DNA of 64,000 bases from Halanaerobium saccharolyticum (lineage in GTDB: Bacteria > Bacillota > Halanaerobiia > Halanaerobiales > Halanaerobiaceae): positions 62,001 to 126,000 of the forward strand of contig NZ_QLME01000006.1 in NCBI RefSeq assembly GCF_003259895.1. The letters are read 5' to 3'. A program made the translations under genes and the position numbers. Shown one piece after another: positions 47,933 to 58,333 of the stretch; within the stretch, counting starts at the first letter, position 1; every line of letters begins with the position of its first letter. The notes under the pieces were generated by a model that saw nothing but the letters and a program-made list of their open reading frames with translations, searched no databases and was not told the DNA's origin.

Positions 47933-48817
47933 TTAATTATTTTCAGTCTCAGTTTTTTTAACTGCTTCAAAAACTGCTGAAACAATTCTGTCATTCTCTG
48001 CATAATCCTTTTTCACTTCCAGCTGAGACCAGTTTTCAGCAAAAAGTTTGCTGACAGCCTCAGACTGCTGATAACCTATCTCTAAAAAGATTTTCCCACC
48101 ATTTTTAAGTACTTTTTCGGCTTCCGGTATCAGACGCCGATAATAGTCTAAACCGTCTTCTCCAGCTTCCAGAGCAGTTTTGGGTTCTTTTTTGACCTCA
48201 GGCGGCAGTTCTTCCATTTCTGTTTTCGAAATATAAGGGGGATTAGAGACAATAATATCAATCTCTTTAATCTCCCTTTTAATAAACTCTGCCAGCAGAT
48301 CACTTTTTAGAATACTCATCCGCTCACTTAATTCGTGTTTTTCCATGTTGGAGCGGGCAATTTTCAGAGCCTGAGGCGAAAGATCAACTCCTACAACTTT
48401 AGCTTCAGATAAGTAGTGAGCCAGACTAACTGCGATAGCTCCACTACCTGTGCCCACATCAATAATCTGGGGACTCTGCAGCTCATTCTGACGGCAGTAT
48501 TCAATAACTGTCTCCACCAGATTTTCTGTATCAGGCCGGGGAATTAAGACCCCTTCCTTTATTTTAAATTCTAATGACATAAATTCCTTTTTTTCAGTAA
48601 TATAGGCTACAGGAATTCTCTGTGCCCGCTTTTTTATCATTTCTCGATATCTGTCAACTTCAGAACTTTTAAGGGGATAATCATATTTAACATAGAGATT
48701 AATTCTTTCCATATCTAAGAGATCTGCCATCAGCACCTCAGCATCCAGACGGGAGCTTTCGATCCCTCTATCAGCCAGAAACTGATCACTGCGTTTAAGA
48801 AGTTCTTTAATATTCAT
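47933..48817 (-). CDS. prmC: Release factor glutamine methyltransferase
   Basis: 294-residue SAM-dependent methyltransferase that methylates the glutamine of the GGQ motif in RF1 and RF2. It has the SAM loop VGTGSGAIAVSLA and the NPPY catalytic motif. ATG 48817 is chosen, with GGAG ten bases upstream; a longer frame to 48856 overlaps prfA without support. It follows prfA, its substrate, after one base. Confidence 0.95.
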   Translation of the reverse strand: MNIKELLKRSDQFLADRGIESSRLDAEVLMADLLDMERINLYVKYDYPLKSSEVDRYREMIKKRAQRIPVAYITEKKEFMSLEFKIKEGVLIPRPDTENLVETVIEYCRQNELQSPQIIDVGTGSGAIAVSLAHYLSEAKVVGVDLSPQALKIARSNMEKHELSERMSILKSDLLAEFIKREIKEIDIIVSNPPYISKTEMEELPPEVKKEPKTALEAGEDGLDYYRRLIPEAEKVLKNGGKIFLEIGYQQSEAVSKLFAENWSQLEVKKDYAENDRIVSAVFEAVKKTETENN

Positions 48818-48818
48818 T

Positions 48819-49901
48819 TTAGATCTTCTCCAATCTCTTGATGTTATCCTCCTCAATTAAGGCTTCAACTACCGGATCTAAATCTCCATCAAGAATTTTA
48901 TCCAGCTGGTGGACAGTCAGATTAATTCTATGATCACTTACTCTCCCCTGTGGAAAATTATAGGTTCTAATTTTTTCGCTGCGGTCACCTGTACCAACCT
49001 GAGATTTACGAGCTTCAGCTCTTTCCTTTTGTTTTTCCTGCTCTTTTTTCTCCTGCAGGCGGGCCCGCAGAATACGCATTGCCTTGGCTTTATTTTTATG
49101 CTGAGACTTTTCGTCCTGACAGGAAACTGTAAGTCCGGTTGGCTTATGGGTAATTCTAATAGCAGAATCAGTTGTATTTACACTCTGACCACCTGGACCA
49201 CTGGAACGAAAGGTGTCAATAGTTAAATCATTAGTATTGATATCTACATCGACTTCTTCTGCTTCCGGTAAAACGGCAACAGTAGCGGTAGAAGTATGAA
49301 TCCGGCCGCTGGACTCAGTCGAAGGAACACGCTGTACCCGGTGAACACCACTCTCGTACTTTAAATATTTAAAGATATCTGTGCCTTCAATTGTGAAAAT
49401 AATTTCCTTAAATCCACCAGAAGCAGACTCATTGGCACTCATTATTTCTACCTTCCAGCCCTTATTTTCTGCATAACGAGAATACATTCTGTATAAATCG
49501 GCTGCAAAAAGTGCAGCTTCATCCCCACCAGCACCAGCTCTGATCTCTACAATAACGTTTTTCTCATCATTGGGATCATCAGGCAGCAGCATAATTGGAA
49601 GCTTTTCTTCCAATTTTTCTTTTTTAGGCTTCAGTTCCTCAATTTCTTCTTCAAAAAGGGCCTGCATTTCCGGATCATCTTCCAGCTCCATCATTTCTTC
49701 GGCCTCTTCGATACCTTTTTTGGCTTCTTTATATTCTTTATATTTATCTACAATCTTTTTTAACTTGGCATGTTTTTTTAAAAGTTTTTGATATTTGTCA
49801 CTATCATTGATTACCTCTGGATCACTGAGTTTAGAATTTAATTTTTTGTAATTATCAACCAGTTTATCCAGTTTTTCTTCTAAGTTTTCTAAATCAAACA
49901 T
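48819..49901 (-). CDS. prfA: Peptide chain release factor 1
   Basis: 360-residue class I release factor reading UAA and UAG. The GGQ motif is in [17 protein letters not shown]. The stop-codon recognition tripeptide is PST in [12 protein letters not shown], the P-x-T form of RF1 (RF2 has SPF). Domain 1 is strongly coiled coil and acidic. GAGGTG before ATG. Length is standard. Confidence 0.96.
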   Translation of the reverse strand: MFDLENLEEKLDKLVDNYKKLNSKLSDPEVINDSDKYQKLLKKHAKLKKIVDKYKEYKEAKKGIEEAEEMMELEDDPEMQALFEEEIEELKPKKEKLEEKLPIMLLPDDPNDEKNVIVEIRAGAGGDEAALFAADLYRMYSRYAENKGWKVEIMSANESASGGFKEIIFTIEGTDIFKYLKYESGVHRVQRVPSTESSGRIHTSTATVAVLPEAEEVDVDINTNDLTIDTFRSSGPGGQSVNTTDSAIRITHKPTGLTVSCQDEKSQHKNKAKAMRILRARLQEKKEQEKQKERAEARKSQVGTGDRSEKIRTYNFPQGRVSDHRINLTVHQLDKILDGDLDPVVEALIEEDNIKRLEKI

Positions 49902-49941
49902 TTATATTTCACCTCATATTATCTTTAAAATTGGCAGCAGA

Positions 49942-50520
49942 TTATTCCCCTTTAATTGCGTGACAGCTTCTACAGCGAGCCTCATAAACCTCAGATGCTC
50001 CAACTAAAATTACCGGATCATCTGCTGCTGCTGGCTCTCCATCAATTAAGCGCTGGGTTCTGCTTGCAGGTTCTCCACACTGGATACAAATAGCATGCAG
50101 TTTGTCAACATATTCAGCTCGGGCCATTAATTCCGGCATCGGTCCAAATGGCTGATTGCGAAAATCTCTATCCAGACCAGCTAAAATAACTCTGATCCCT
50201 CTGTCAGCCAGATTTTCACAAATTTCTACTAAATCTTCATGAAAAAATTGAGCTTCATCAATACCTACTACATCAACTGCAGCATCGATTCTTTCTAAAA
50301 TTTCTTCCGGATGATCAACTGGTACTGCTTCTATACTGTTTCCACTGTGAGAAACAACATCTTTTTTGCTGTAACGGTCGTCTAAAACAGGTTTAAAAAC
50401 CTTTACCTTCTGTTTAGCAATTTTTACCCTGCGCAATCTGCGGATCAGTTCTTCACTTTTTCCACAGTACATGGGGCCTGTAATTACTTCGAGCCAGCCG
50501 CTTTTTGTAATTTTATACAA
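49942..50520 (-). CDS. tdk: Thymidine kinase
   Basis: 192-residue type II thymidine kinase of nucleotide salvage. P-loop [11 protein letters not shown], the DEAQFF motif with the catalytic Glu, and zinc ligands in CIQCG and CRSCH are visible. TTG start after GAGGTGG. Position between rpmE and prfA matches Bacillus. Confidence 0.95.
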   Translation of the reverse strand: MYKITKSGWLEVITGPMYCGKSEELIRRLRRVKIAKQKVKVFKPVLDDRYSKKDVVSHSGNSIEAVPVDHPEEILERIDAAVDVVGIDEAQFFHEDLVEICENLADRGIRVILAGLDRDFRNQPFGPMPELMARAEYVDKLHAICIQCGEPASRTQRLIDGEPAAADDPVILVGASEVYEARCRSCHAIKGE

Positions 50521-50623
50521 TTATTCCACCTCATCATTATTATGCTGATCATTATTCTTTAAAATTTCAACTCAAAAACTTACTATTTTATAGCCAGTTA
50601 ATGAAAATTTTTCTAAAAAAAAA

Positions 50624-50643
50624 GCAGAGCAATTAAGCCCTGC
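50624..50643 (-). terminator. Terminator of rpmE
   Basis: The arms GCAGGGC/GCTCTGC (one G-T pair) with a six-base loop are followed on the minus strand by nine T. It lies 28 bases after the rpmE stop codon. Confidence 0.88.
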
Positions 50644-50671
50644 AGCAGAAAAAAAGGATTTCTGTTCCGTT

Positions 50672-50911
50672 CTACTCAGCATCTTTCTCAGATTCTTCTT
50701 CTGAGCTTTCATCTGAAATCCCATATTTTTTATTAAATCTTTCGACACGACCACCTTTTTTGGCTTTACGCTGTTTTCCTGTATAGAATGGATGACAGCT
50801 AGAACAAACTTCAACCCTGATATCTTCTTTAGTTGACTTAGTTGTATAAACCTCGCCGCAGGCACAGGTTATTGTGGTTTCTTTAACGTCTGGGTGGATT
50901 CCTTCACGCAT
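50672..50911 (-). CDS. rpmE: Ribosomal protein L31, zinc-binding type
   Basis: 79 residues. It has the four cysteines of the zinc-binding (C+) form: CACG and [13 protein letters not shown]. The C-terminal tail after FNKKYGI is acidic and longer than usual, perhaps a salt adaptation. AGAGGTG precedes the ATG. It is followed by its own terminator. An overlapping frame at 50572-50865 is a shadow. Confidence 0.95.
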   Translation of the reverse strand: MREGIHPDVKETTITCACGEVYTTKSTKEDIRVEVCSSCHPFYTGKQRKAKKGGRVERFNKKYGISDESSEEESEKDAE

Positions 50912-51075
50912 CTATATCACCTCTCTTGCATACATAATTATTGTTACACCGATTATTTTATGTCTCAAAAATCGGGCTGAAGACATAAATCTTCACGCTA
51001 AGATTTATTATAACACAGGCTTTTTGGCTATGCAAGGAAAAAAGTCAGCTAAATTTCTGCCTGCTTTTGAAACTT

Positions 51076-51330
51076 CTATTTTTTTATTTGTATATTTATC
51101 TCATTTGTTCTTATTTGTTCCTTCGTTGTAATTATACCTGAAACAGTATACTTGCCCTCAGCTAAAGAAACATCTGATTTACCATTATATTCTTTTGTTT
51201 CACCTGGTTTTAATTCTAAATGACCTAAAACTTGATAAAACCCTTTATTATCTGACCAAAACTTAACAGTCTCATTTTCTTCATTTTTGATAATTACATC
51301 ATTCCTCTGGTTAATAATATTTGCTTCCAC
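51076..51330 (-). pseudogene. 3' fragment of a BsuPI-domain (protease inhibitor-like) gene
   Basis: 84 residues that match only the second half of the BsuPI domain: VKFWSDNKGFYQVLGHLELKPGETKEYNG and then GKYTVSGIITT. Intact BsuPI domains have about 40 more residues at the front, which carry the first strands. Upstream, the DNA changes directly into group II intron sequence (51331-51570). The missing part was therefore probably lost in that rearrangement. The GTG at 51330 has no convincing ribosome site. It may be expressed as a remnant, but a folded domain is unlikely. Confidence 0.6.
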
Positions 51331-51570
51331 TTCATCTATCTACTGTATTTACACTTCATATCTTGAATAGTTTTGAACTTCGTTTTGTTCAGCAAACACA
51401 CCCACAGGATTGTGCCTTTTATACAGTTCGTATTCCTCAGAGCAAAGCTTTGCCTCTAACTTACTGCAGATACACCTCAGGATGTACACCCCTGTCTTCA
51501 ACTAGCGATTAGCACTATTAACCCCCACATCAGATTTTCACTGAGTAGCGAATATTCATGCCAGATAAAC
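51331..51570 (-). mobile_element. 5' fragment (domain I) of a group II intron
   Basis: On the minus strand the sequence from about 51560 down to 51331 shows the domain I landmarks of bacterial group II introns, in order: GGCATGAATATTCGCTAC, CAGTGAAAATCTGATG, GAAGACAGGGGTGTACATC, GAGGCAAAG, TCTGAGGAATACGAAC, GTTTGCTGAACAAAACGAAG and AGTAGATAGATGAAGTGGAA. These resemble the Oceanobacillus-type IIC intron from memory. The usual 5' GTGYG is changed to GTTTATC. Domains II-VI and the reverse transcriptase are absent. It is a dead remnant. Confidence 0.75.
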
Positions 51571-51577
51571 TGATAAA

Positions 51578-51599
51578 AGCCCCTGAGTTAGCAGGGGCT
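51578..51599 (-). terminator. Terminator of the lipoprotein gene
   Basis: The arms AGCCCCTG/CAGGGGCT with a six-base loop are followed on the minus strand by TTTTATCA. It lies 17 bases after the stop codon of the gene at 51617-53386. The group II intron fragment begins directly behind it. Confidence 0.85.
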
Positions 51600-51616
51600 A
51601 ATTAATATTAAATGTT

Positions 51617-53386
51617 TTAATTTACATAATCATAAAGGAAAGTTATACTACCAGTTTCAGCATAAAACTCTTCGGCTACTTCTCCCTCTAACTCTACATT
51701 AAACAGACCCGGAATCTTCTCGTCTGTTAGCACAGAACCAGCTGCAAAAGTTTTGTAACCGTCTACATCTTCTATATATTCATTAAAACCAGTAATAGTG
51801 TCATTTAAAACCTTCTTATTGGAATCAAGATAAGCAATATCAGAAGTTATCGAATCGCCTGAATTATCAAGAATACTAACACTTTTACCTTCTAGACTAT
51901 TAGCTGTATCAACTTCAGGAGACTCGTTAATTGAAGCTAAAACCAAACTATCATTCTCAGTAATATCTGTATATGCAAAAATTTCATCAATTTCTTTTTC
52001 CGTAAATAATTCTATCACTCTGGTGACTATATTAAATTCAACTCCCAATTCAACCACAGAGGAAACACTGGTGCGATAACCTTCTTCTATAGCTTTCCAG
52101 TAATAATTACCTGCATCAAGTCCGGTAAAGAAAGCAAAATAGGCATCATCAGGTGATTCAAACAAATTATCTGCTTTGAATAATAAGTCACCATTATATC
52201 CATTATATAACTCAACTTCTGCTTCCGGTAATGGTATGATTTCAGAATCATCATAGGAAGCAATTAAAACACCAAACATATTCTTTGTTATTTTAATATC
52301 ATAATTATTGATGTGGGACTGGTCCACTGATACTGGCTTAGGATAATGTCCATAAAAACCAATTTGTTCGGTTATATTAACAGTATCATCTCTATTGAAT
52401 AAATCAACATCAATTTTCCCGTTTCCATTTTCATCATCGTAGGCAAGAACATAATAATCTTTATCTGGATCAACATCATCAAAAACATAACGGTTCTGAC
52501 TGTCTAAAGAAGATCTGGCATCTGCCTCAGATGGATCTAAGGCTGCTATCTTTTTCTGTGAATCCACCAGTAATACTTCTATTTGCTCACTATCTTTTTC
52601 AGCTTCTACAGTACCTGAAATTGAATTAGTAGAAATTATTTCTTCATTATTTCCTAAACCATTATCCTCAACAGTAACATCAGCACCCTCTTTTAGTTGA
52701 ATAGAATTATTATCACCATTAACTACTAAATTAACTGAATTAGTTTTTGCTGTTAACTGGATTATTACTCCATTACCACTTACTGTTATCCGATTACCAT
52801 TAAGGCTTCCAGTTATTTTAACTACAGAACTAGTTACGGAAGAAGAACTAATTTCTATATCACCATTAATAATACCTTCATTATTGAATGTAATACCATC
52901 ACTATCTGATATATTTACTTCTGTAATTTTTCCTTTATTATTAAAGGTATTTTCTGCTACATTCTTAATAGTAGTAGCTCCCTCCACTGTAACATCTTCA
53001 GCAAGTGTAAAAGACACTGCCGGATCATTAATAGTTAAATCTCCATCGATAGTACCTTTTTGAATTGCAAATGTCCAAGGATTATTGTTAGAAGGCTGAT
53101 TCAATAATAAACTACCTATTAAAGTATTATCACTTAGATTAAGTACTAAATCATCTTCTCTATCATTAATTTCAGCATCACCTTCAATTTTGTTCAAAAA
53201 ATCAATACCTGTAACATCTGAGTTTAAAGCTGCATTTAAATCATCACTATTTTCCACTTCTGTTGTCACCGAAACTGGTATAAGATCATCACTTCCGCCA
53301 CTATCACAACCTGCCAATAAAAAAGTAAAAGTTATTAAAACAACTAAAAAAGCAAATACTTTTCCCCTGTTTTCAAAAAAATTCAT
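51617..53386 (-). CDS. Large secreted lipoprotein of unknown function
   Basis: 589 residues. A lipoprotein signal peptide ends at the lipobox LLAGC with Cys27 as the lipidated residue. Then comes a strand-rich region (about 50-270) with repeated short Asn/Asp/Ile-rich units such as VEGATTIKNVAENTFNNKGKI, fitting a right-handed beta-solenoid. DDENGNGKIDVD (about 315-326) resembles a calcium-binding loop. The C-terminal part (about 360-589) has beta-sandwich-like pieces including YYWKAIEEGYRTSVSS. It is strongly acidic. I do not recognise the family. It stands alone with its own terminator. Confidence 0.7.
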   Translation of the reverse strand: MNFFENRGKVFAFLVVLITFTFLLAGCDSGGSDDLIPVSVTTEVENSDDLNAALNSDVTGIDFLNKIEGDAEINDREDDLVLNLSDNTLIGSLLLNQPSNNNPWTFAIQKGTIDGDLTINDPAVSFTLAEDVTVEGATTIKNVAENTFNNKGKITEVNISDSDGITFNNEGIINGDIEISSSSVTSSVVKITGSLNGNRITVSGNGVIIQLTAKTNSVNLVVNGDNNSIQLKEGADVTVEDNGLGNNEEIISTNSISGTVEAEKDSEQIEVLLVDSQKKIAALDPSEADARSSLDSQNRYVFDDVDPDKDYYVLAYDDENGNGKIDVDLFNRDDTVNITEQIGFYGHYPKPVSVDQSHINNYDIKITKNMFGVLIASYDDSEIIPLPEAEVELYNGYNGDLLFKADNLFESPDDAYFAFFTGLDAGNYYWKAIEEGYRTSVSSVVELGVEFNIVTRVIELFTEKEIDEIFAYTDITENDSLVLASINESPEVDTANSLEGKSVSILDNSGDSITSDIAYLDSNKKVLNDTITGFNEYIEDVDGYKTFAAGSVLTDEKIPGLFNVELEGEVAEEFYAETGSITFLYDYVN

Positions 53387-53791
53387 TATTTAAACCACTC
53401 CTTTTAAGTTTGTATCTAAAATTAATTAATCAATAAAAGTTTAAATTATCCTTTATATAGATATTACTGACTTAAACCAGATAAGTATACTAAAAAACTT
53501 ATAACGAGCAGATTTAAACCAGCAAAACAGGATAAATAGAAAGATAATAAATTGAGATTCTTAGAAACACCTGATAGAGAAAAAACTGACAGTACAGTTA
53601 GATTAATTAAAAATTATGTGAAAAAATAATATTACTTTAATTCCTTATTCTATATAAAATAGTTGTTTCCTTCTTTTAATATTAAAAAATATAAAATTAG
53701 ACAAAGTTTGACAATGAAAACAAAAAAAAGACCACCCAACTAATAAAAGTTAAGTGGCTTTTATACTCCTATCCAATTTTTATTCAAAAAT
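53387..53791. other. Gene-free stretch between rho and the lipoprotein gene
   Basis: Very AT-rich. It holds the rho terminator (53731-53758) at its high-coordinate end and the ribosome site AAGGAG of the lipoprotein gene near 53400. No coding frame, repeat or clear promoter was found in the rest. Confidence 0.6.
53731..53758 (-). terminator. Terminator of rho
   Basis: An 11-base stem GCCACTTAACT/AGTTGGGTGGT with three G-T pairs is followed on the minus strand by TCTTTTTTTT. It lies 34 bases after the rho stop codon. Confidence 0.8.
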
Positions 53792-55051
53792 TTAGTTCTT
53801 AAACACCTTATCCAGCATCTGCAGCAGTTCCTGATTATCCTTAGTATTTTTTAACTGTTTGAGGAAAGTACTCATTAATTCATATTCTGACATATCCTGA
53901 GTCTGCTGACGGAGCTTCCAGATAATCTCCAGTTCTTTTTCTCCCAGCAGCATTTCTTCTTTTCTGGTACCGGACCGGTTAATATCAATAGCAGGGAAAA
54001 GTCTTCTTTCTGCCAGACGACGATTTAAGTGAAGTTCCATATTACCTGTACCCTTAAACTCCTCATAAATTACATCATCCATCCGGCTGCCTGTATCTAC
54101 CAGCGAGGTAGCAATAATTGTCAGGCTGCCTCCTTCTTCAATATTTCGAGCTGCTCCAAAGAATCTTTTAGGAAAATGCATCGCTGTTGGATCCAGTCCT
54201 CCGGAGAGAGTCCTGCCGCTTGGAGGAATAGTCACATTGGCAGCTCTGGCCAACCTGGTAATACTATCTAATAAGATAACTACATCGTTTTTATGTTCCA
54301 CCAGCCGCTTTGCTTTTTCTAAAACCAGTTCTGCAACCTGAATATGTTCTTCTGGCGGCTCATCAAAAGTAGAAGCAATAACCTCCGCATCAACCGAACG
54401 CCTCATATCTGTTACTTCTTCCGGGCGCTCATCAATAAGCAGAATCATCATCTTGCTTTCTGGATAATTATAGCGAATACTGTTGGCAATCTTCTTTAAA
54501 AGCACTGTTTTCCCAGCTTTGGGAGGAGAAACTAAAAGCCCACGCTGCCCCTTACCTATGGGAGCAATCAGATCAATCATGCGCGAGGAAATTTCATTTT
54601 TGTGGTATTCCAGCTTGTATCTTTCTTCCGGATAAAGGGGAGTTAAATCCTCAAAATGTGAGCGTTCTCTTGCCTTTTCCGGATCCTGATAATTAACAGC
54701 CTCAATTCGTAAAATAGCAAAATATTTTTCACTATCTTTGGGTTCTCTCACCTGACCGGAAACAACATCTCCGGTTCTTAAATCAAAGCGCCGGATCTGA
54801 GAAGCAGATATGTATATATCATCACTGGAAGGAATGTACTTTGAAGGTCTTAAAAAACCATAACCTTCACTCTGAATAATCTCCAGTACTCCCTCAGCAA
54901 AGATGTTACCCCCTTTTTCTGTTCCTTTCTTTAAAATAGCAAAGATTAAATCCTTTTTCCGCATCTGCGAATAACCGCTGACACCCATTTCCTTTGCTAT
55001 CTCATGTAATTCTGTAATAGTTTTTCTTTCTAGTTCACTGATGTTAAGCAC
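53792..55051 (-). CDS. rho: Transcription termination factor Rho
   Basis: 419-residue hexameric RNA helicase that ends transcription at unstructured RNA. The Rho N domain (about 1-47), the cold-shock-like RNA-binding domain ([24 protein letters not shown]) and the ATPase domain with P-loop [10 protein letters not shown] are all present. The Q-loop region and [15 protein letters not shown] end are normal. GTG start seven bases after AAAGGTGG. No insertion of the kind seen in some high-GC Rho proteins. Confidence 0.96.
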   Translation of the reverse strand: MLNISELERKTITELHEIAKEMGVSGYSQMRKKDLIFAILKKGTEKGGNIFAEGVLEIIQSEGYGFLRPSKYIPSSDDIYISASQIRRFDLRTGDVVSGQVREPKDSEKYFAILRIEAVNYQDPEKARERSHFEDLTPLYPEERYKLEYHKNEISSRMIDLIAPIGKGQRGLLVSPPKAGKTVLLKKIANSIRYNYPESKMMILLIDERPEEVTDMRRSVDAEVIASTFDEPPEEHIQVAELVLEKAKRLVEHKNDVVILLDSITRLARAANVTIPPSGRTLSGGLDPTAMHFPKRFFGAARNIEEGGSLTIIATSLVDTGSRMDDVIYEEFKGTGNMELHLNRRLAERRLFPAIDINRSGTRKEEMLLGEKELEIIWKLRQQTQDMSEYELMSTFLKQLKNTKDNQELLQMLDKVFKN

Positions 55052-55543
55052 ATCAAGTCCACCTTTCTTAAATTTTCCCTATTTTTTTATAAAATAATTT
55101 TATTATACTTAAATTTTAACATGTAGCTTCCTTTTATTAATAATCTACCATTCAAAAAAATCCGGCAGAAACAAAATCTAGAACCCAAATTTACCGCCCA
55201 CTCCCCAGCAGAGTTTTCTGCCCTTTCTGTATCCGCTGAGTCATTTAAGAATATTATTGCTGCTTAAGTAATTAATTTCAAATTTTGAATAAAGTTTATA
55301 TTTTTGGCTCTAAACTCTTGTCGAGATAATTTAGTAAATTACCCAGAAAAAGTTAATGATTAGCAGAGTTAAAACTGAACGAAGAACAGGAAGTTCTGAG
55401 CTGACCGTGGCACACGAAATGCCAATCGGAGATGATTTAGTATTTTTACTTAGTTAAGAATCTTAGCTTAATCTAAAAATAATACTGGAAGATATTTAAA
55501 CTATTTTAATAAAATGACTGATTAACTGTAAAGAATAATATTC
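55052..55543. other. 492-base stretch without a recognised gene
   Basis: It lies between the rho start and the end of the antiporter gene. Two items were seen: GGCAGAAA/TTTCTGCC arms (about 55163-55221) enclosing about 44 bases upstream of rho, and on the plus strand a hairpin CCG-TGGCA/TGCCA-AT-CGG (about 55407-55431). A 33-codon frame (55356-55457, plus) covers the latter, but has no ribosome site and no family that I know. The rest is AT-rich without features. Confidence 0.5.
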
Positions 55544-56563
55544 TTAAATTACGTTTAGCCCGAGCTGAAAGAGCAGATAAACCCCTGCAAAGTAAACAAC
55601 TGCAGCCGCAATTGCATCCCAGCCCATCAGCATAAAAGATCGGCGAGAACGATAAAATAATCCAATTAACATAATAGTTGCCATCACAATACCCACTGTT
55701 GCTGTTAAAATATGAACTATCCGGGCATCATGCAGCAGCACTCCCTGACGGTAAAAAACATCTGCAAAGAATATAACTGTCATATTAAAGATATTGCTGC
55801 CAAATACATTTCCGACTGCCATATTATAGGCCCCAATCTTAACAGCAGAAATAGTTGCTACCAGTTCCGGCAGAGAAGTTGCTGCAGCAACCAGAATCGA
55901 GCCAATAAAACTCTGATCGATTCCTGTCATGATCGATATCTGGTCAGCAGCAATAGTTAAACGATAACCACTAAAAACAATTACCACTGCACAGGCAGCA
56001 AATCCCAGCAGCGCTTTATTTAAAGTATAATCCGGGTTCGGATCCTCCTCTTTAACCGGATCATCAGGATCCAGAGGATTTCTTTTATCATAGCGATAAA
56101 TCATCCGTACCGTAACAATATAGGTAAGCAGTAATATTATACTATCTACTCCGACACCAAAAACACTTAAATTAAAATTCATAAAATTAGATAAGATAAG
56201 ACTGAAAACTACTAAAGCTGAAAGTAAGATGCCTACCAGGCCGGAAAGAATATGACTGTAGTTAACTCGGAGTAATAAGGGACCTTTACCCTGAAGGAGA
56301 TCGGCAAAGGCTAAAATAACAAGATTAAAAGTGTTGCTGCCAAAAGCGTTACCAACTGCTATATCTGGAGCACCAACAATAGCGGAACTTACACTCGTAA
56401 CCAGTTCCGGCAGTGAAGTCGCCATTGCAATTAAAATTCCACCGATAAAAGCCTGACCCAGACCACTTTTATCAGCAATTATATCACCAAATCGCGATAA
56501 ATAAGTACCAGAAATAATTATAAAGATTGCCATTAAAATAAATTCTAACCAGAGCTGTGCCAA
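55544..56563 (-). CDS. Calcium/sodium antiporter of the CaCA (YrbG) family
   Basis: 339 residues, 10 predicted membrane helices in two inverted halves. The two alpha repeats are clear: LIAMATSLPELVTSVSSAIVGAPDIAVGNAFGSNTFN (about 45-82) and LVAAATSLPELVATISAVKIGAYNMAVGNVFGSNIFN (about 225-261), each with the ion-binding Glu. It exchanges calcium for sodium or protons. An acidic loop (about 160-176) joins the halves. It is followed upstream by the palindromic repeat. Confidence 0.92.
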   Translation of the reverse strand: MAQLWLEFILMAIFIIISGTYLSRFGDIIADKSGLGQAFIGGILIAMATSLPELVTSVSSAIVGAPDIAVGNAFGSNTFNLVILAFADLLQGKGPLLLRVNYSHILSGLVGILLSALVVFSLILSNFMNFNLSVFGVGVDSIILLLTYIVTVRMIYRYDKRNPLDPDDPVKEEDPNPDYTLNKALLGFAACAVVIVFSGYRLTIAADQISIMTGIDQSFIGSILVAAATSLPELVATISAVKIGAYNMAVGNVFGSNIFNMTVIFFADVFYRQGVLLHDARIVHILTATVGIVMATIMLIGLFYRSRRSFMLMGWDAIAAAVVYFAGVYLLFQLGLNVI

Positions 56564-56586
56564 TTAAATCCTCCTTTGTAAATAAA

Positions 56587-56667
56587 GATACCGGGCACTT
56601 GTAAAATATCTCCAATTAACTGCTTTCAGCAATCATTATAGGAAATATTTTACAAGTACCCGGTACC
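56587..56667. repeat. Palindromic dispersed repeat, copy 2
   Basis: 27-base arms (right arm, read on minus, starts GGTACCGGGTACTTGTAAAA) with three differences that still allow wobble pairing, around a 27-base loop. It matches the arms of the element at 45516-45593, while the loops differ. It begins 18 bases behind the fba stop codon. Confidence 0.85.
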
Positions 56668-56684
56668 AATATACCAATAATTAT

Positions 56685-57545
<861 letters not shown>

Positions 57546-57581
57546 TTATTTCCTCCTTATTAAATATTAATTCAGGGTCTT

Positions 57582-58214
57582 TTAAAAATTATTTGGTTTT
57601 CCCTGAATAGCATGCAGCTGCACTTTATTTAGCTGTCTAAGATTTTTTAAATCATTCTGGTTAACAGCATCTATATTCAAGTGCGAACCACAGTTGTTAC
57701 AAATTAGTTGAATTTTGTCAGAAAATAATTCTATGTTTATCTCATCACTACCACATTCACAGCTTAAAGCTCCGTCTGCAGCAATGTCATGAATAAAATC
57801 AAGTGACTGCAGCATAACATCTGGACTTTTAAAATCATCAAAACCAAGTTCTGCTGCCATTAATTCCAGGTCCTGTTTTTCCTTCTTAATTTCCTCATTA
57901 ACTAAAGGCGGGGGACCAAAAAATCCCGGATTCAGACCTGTTTCCCTGCAGGAAAGAGGATGTAACCCTTTTGAACGCCAGAATTTCTGAGCAGAAACTG
58001 TGAGTTTATGAGCTTTATTACAGTGCAGACAGAAATAATTGATCTGTATCTGAGAATTTTCTTTTCTTTTAAGTGCAGCCTTTTCTGCTCCACAGCTGCA
58101 GCTTAGCTGCTTTAATTCTCCTGCTGGTAGTTCAAAAATATTAATTTCTTCCTTTTCCAGACAACCACAGGCAGGACAGCTCAAAGCAATTGTTGTTGAA
58201 AGATTGATTAACAT
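57582..58214 (-). CDS. Cysteine-rich zinc-ribbon protein of unknown function
   Basis: 210 residues with several zinc-finger-like cysteine pairs: CPACGC (about 13-18), CSCG (about 39-42), CLHCNKAH (about 62-69), CECG (about 154-157) and CNNCGSH (about 175-181). A helical linker lies at about 108-145. I do not recognise the family; nucleic acid or protein binding is possible but unproven. The start ATG has only a weak local ribosome site. A strong AAGGAGG lies about 37 bases upstream with a hairpin between (58212-58237). It probably shares a transcript with fba. Confidence 0.65.
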   Translation of the reverse strand: MLINLSTTIALSCPACGCLEKEEINIFELPAGELKQLSCSCGAEKAALKRKENSQIQINYFCLHCNKAHKLTVSAQKFWRSKGLHPLSCRETGLNPGFFGPPPLVNEEIKKEKQDLELMAAELGFDDFKSPDVMLQSLDFIHDIAADGALSCECGSDEINIELFSDKIQLICNNCGSHLNIDAVNQNDLKNLRQLNKVQLHAIQGKPNNF

Positions 58215-58333
58215 TATTTATCCCGGCCTGTAAACTTGCGGCCAGGTCTTCACCTCCTTAACCTAATTATTCTTCATTAGTCCTAAAAATCCTTTTTTCA
58301 ATCTCAAAAATTAGGTTAAGTGTTCAGACTCTT

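Noticed and set aside
50572-50865. Reading frame on the same strand as rpmE
   Set aside because: It overlaps the well supported L31 gene in another frame and runs through its terminator.
51321-51512. Plus-strand 63-codon frame across the intron fragment
   Set aside because: The interval is explained by group II intron RNA on the other strand; such spurious frames are common in introns.
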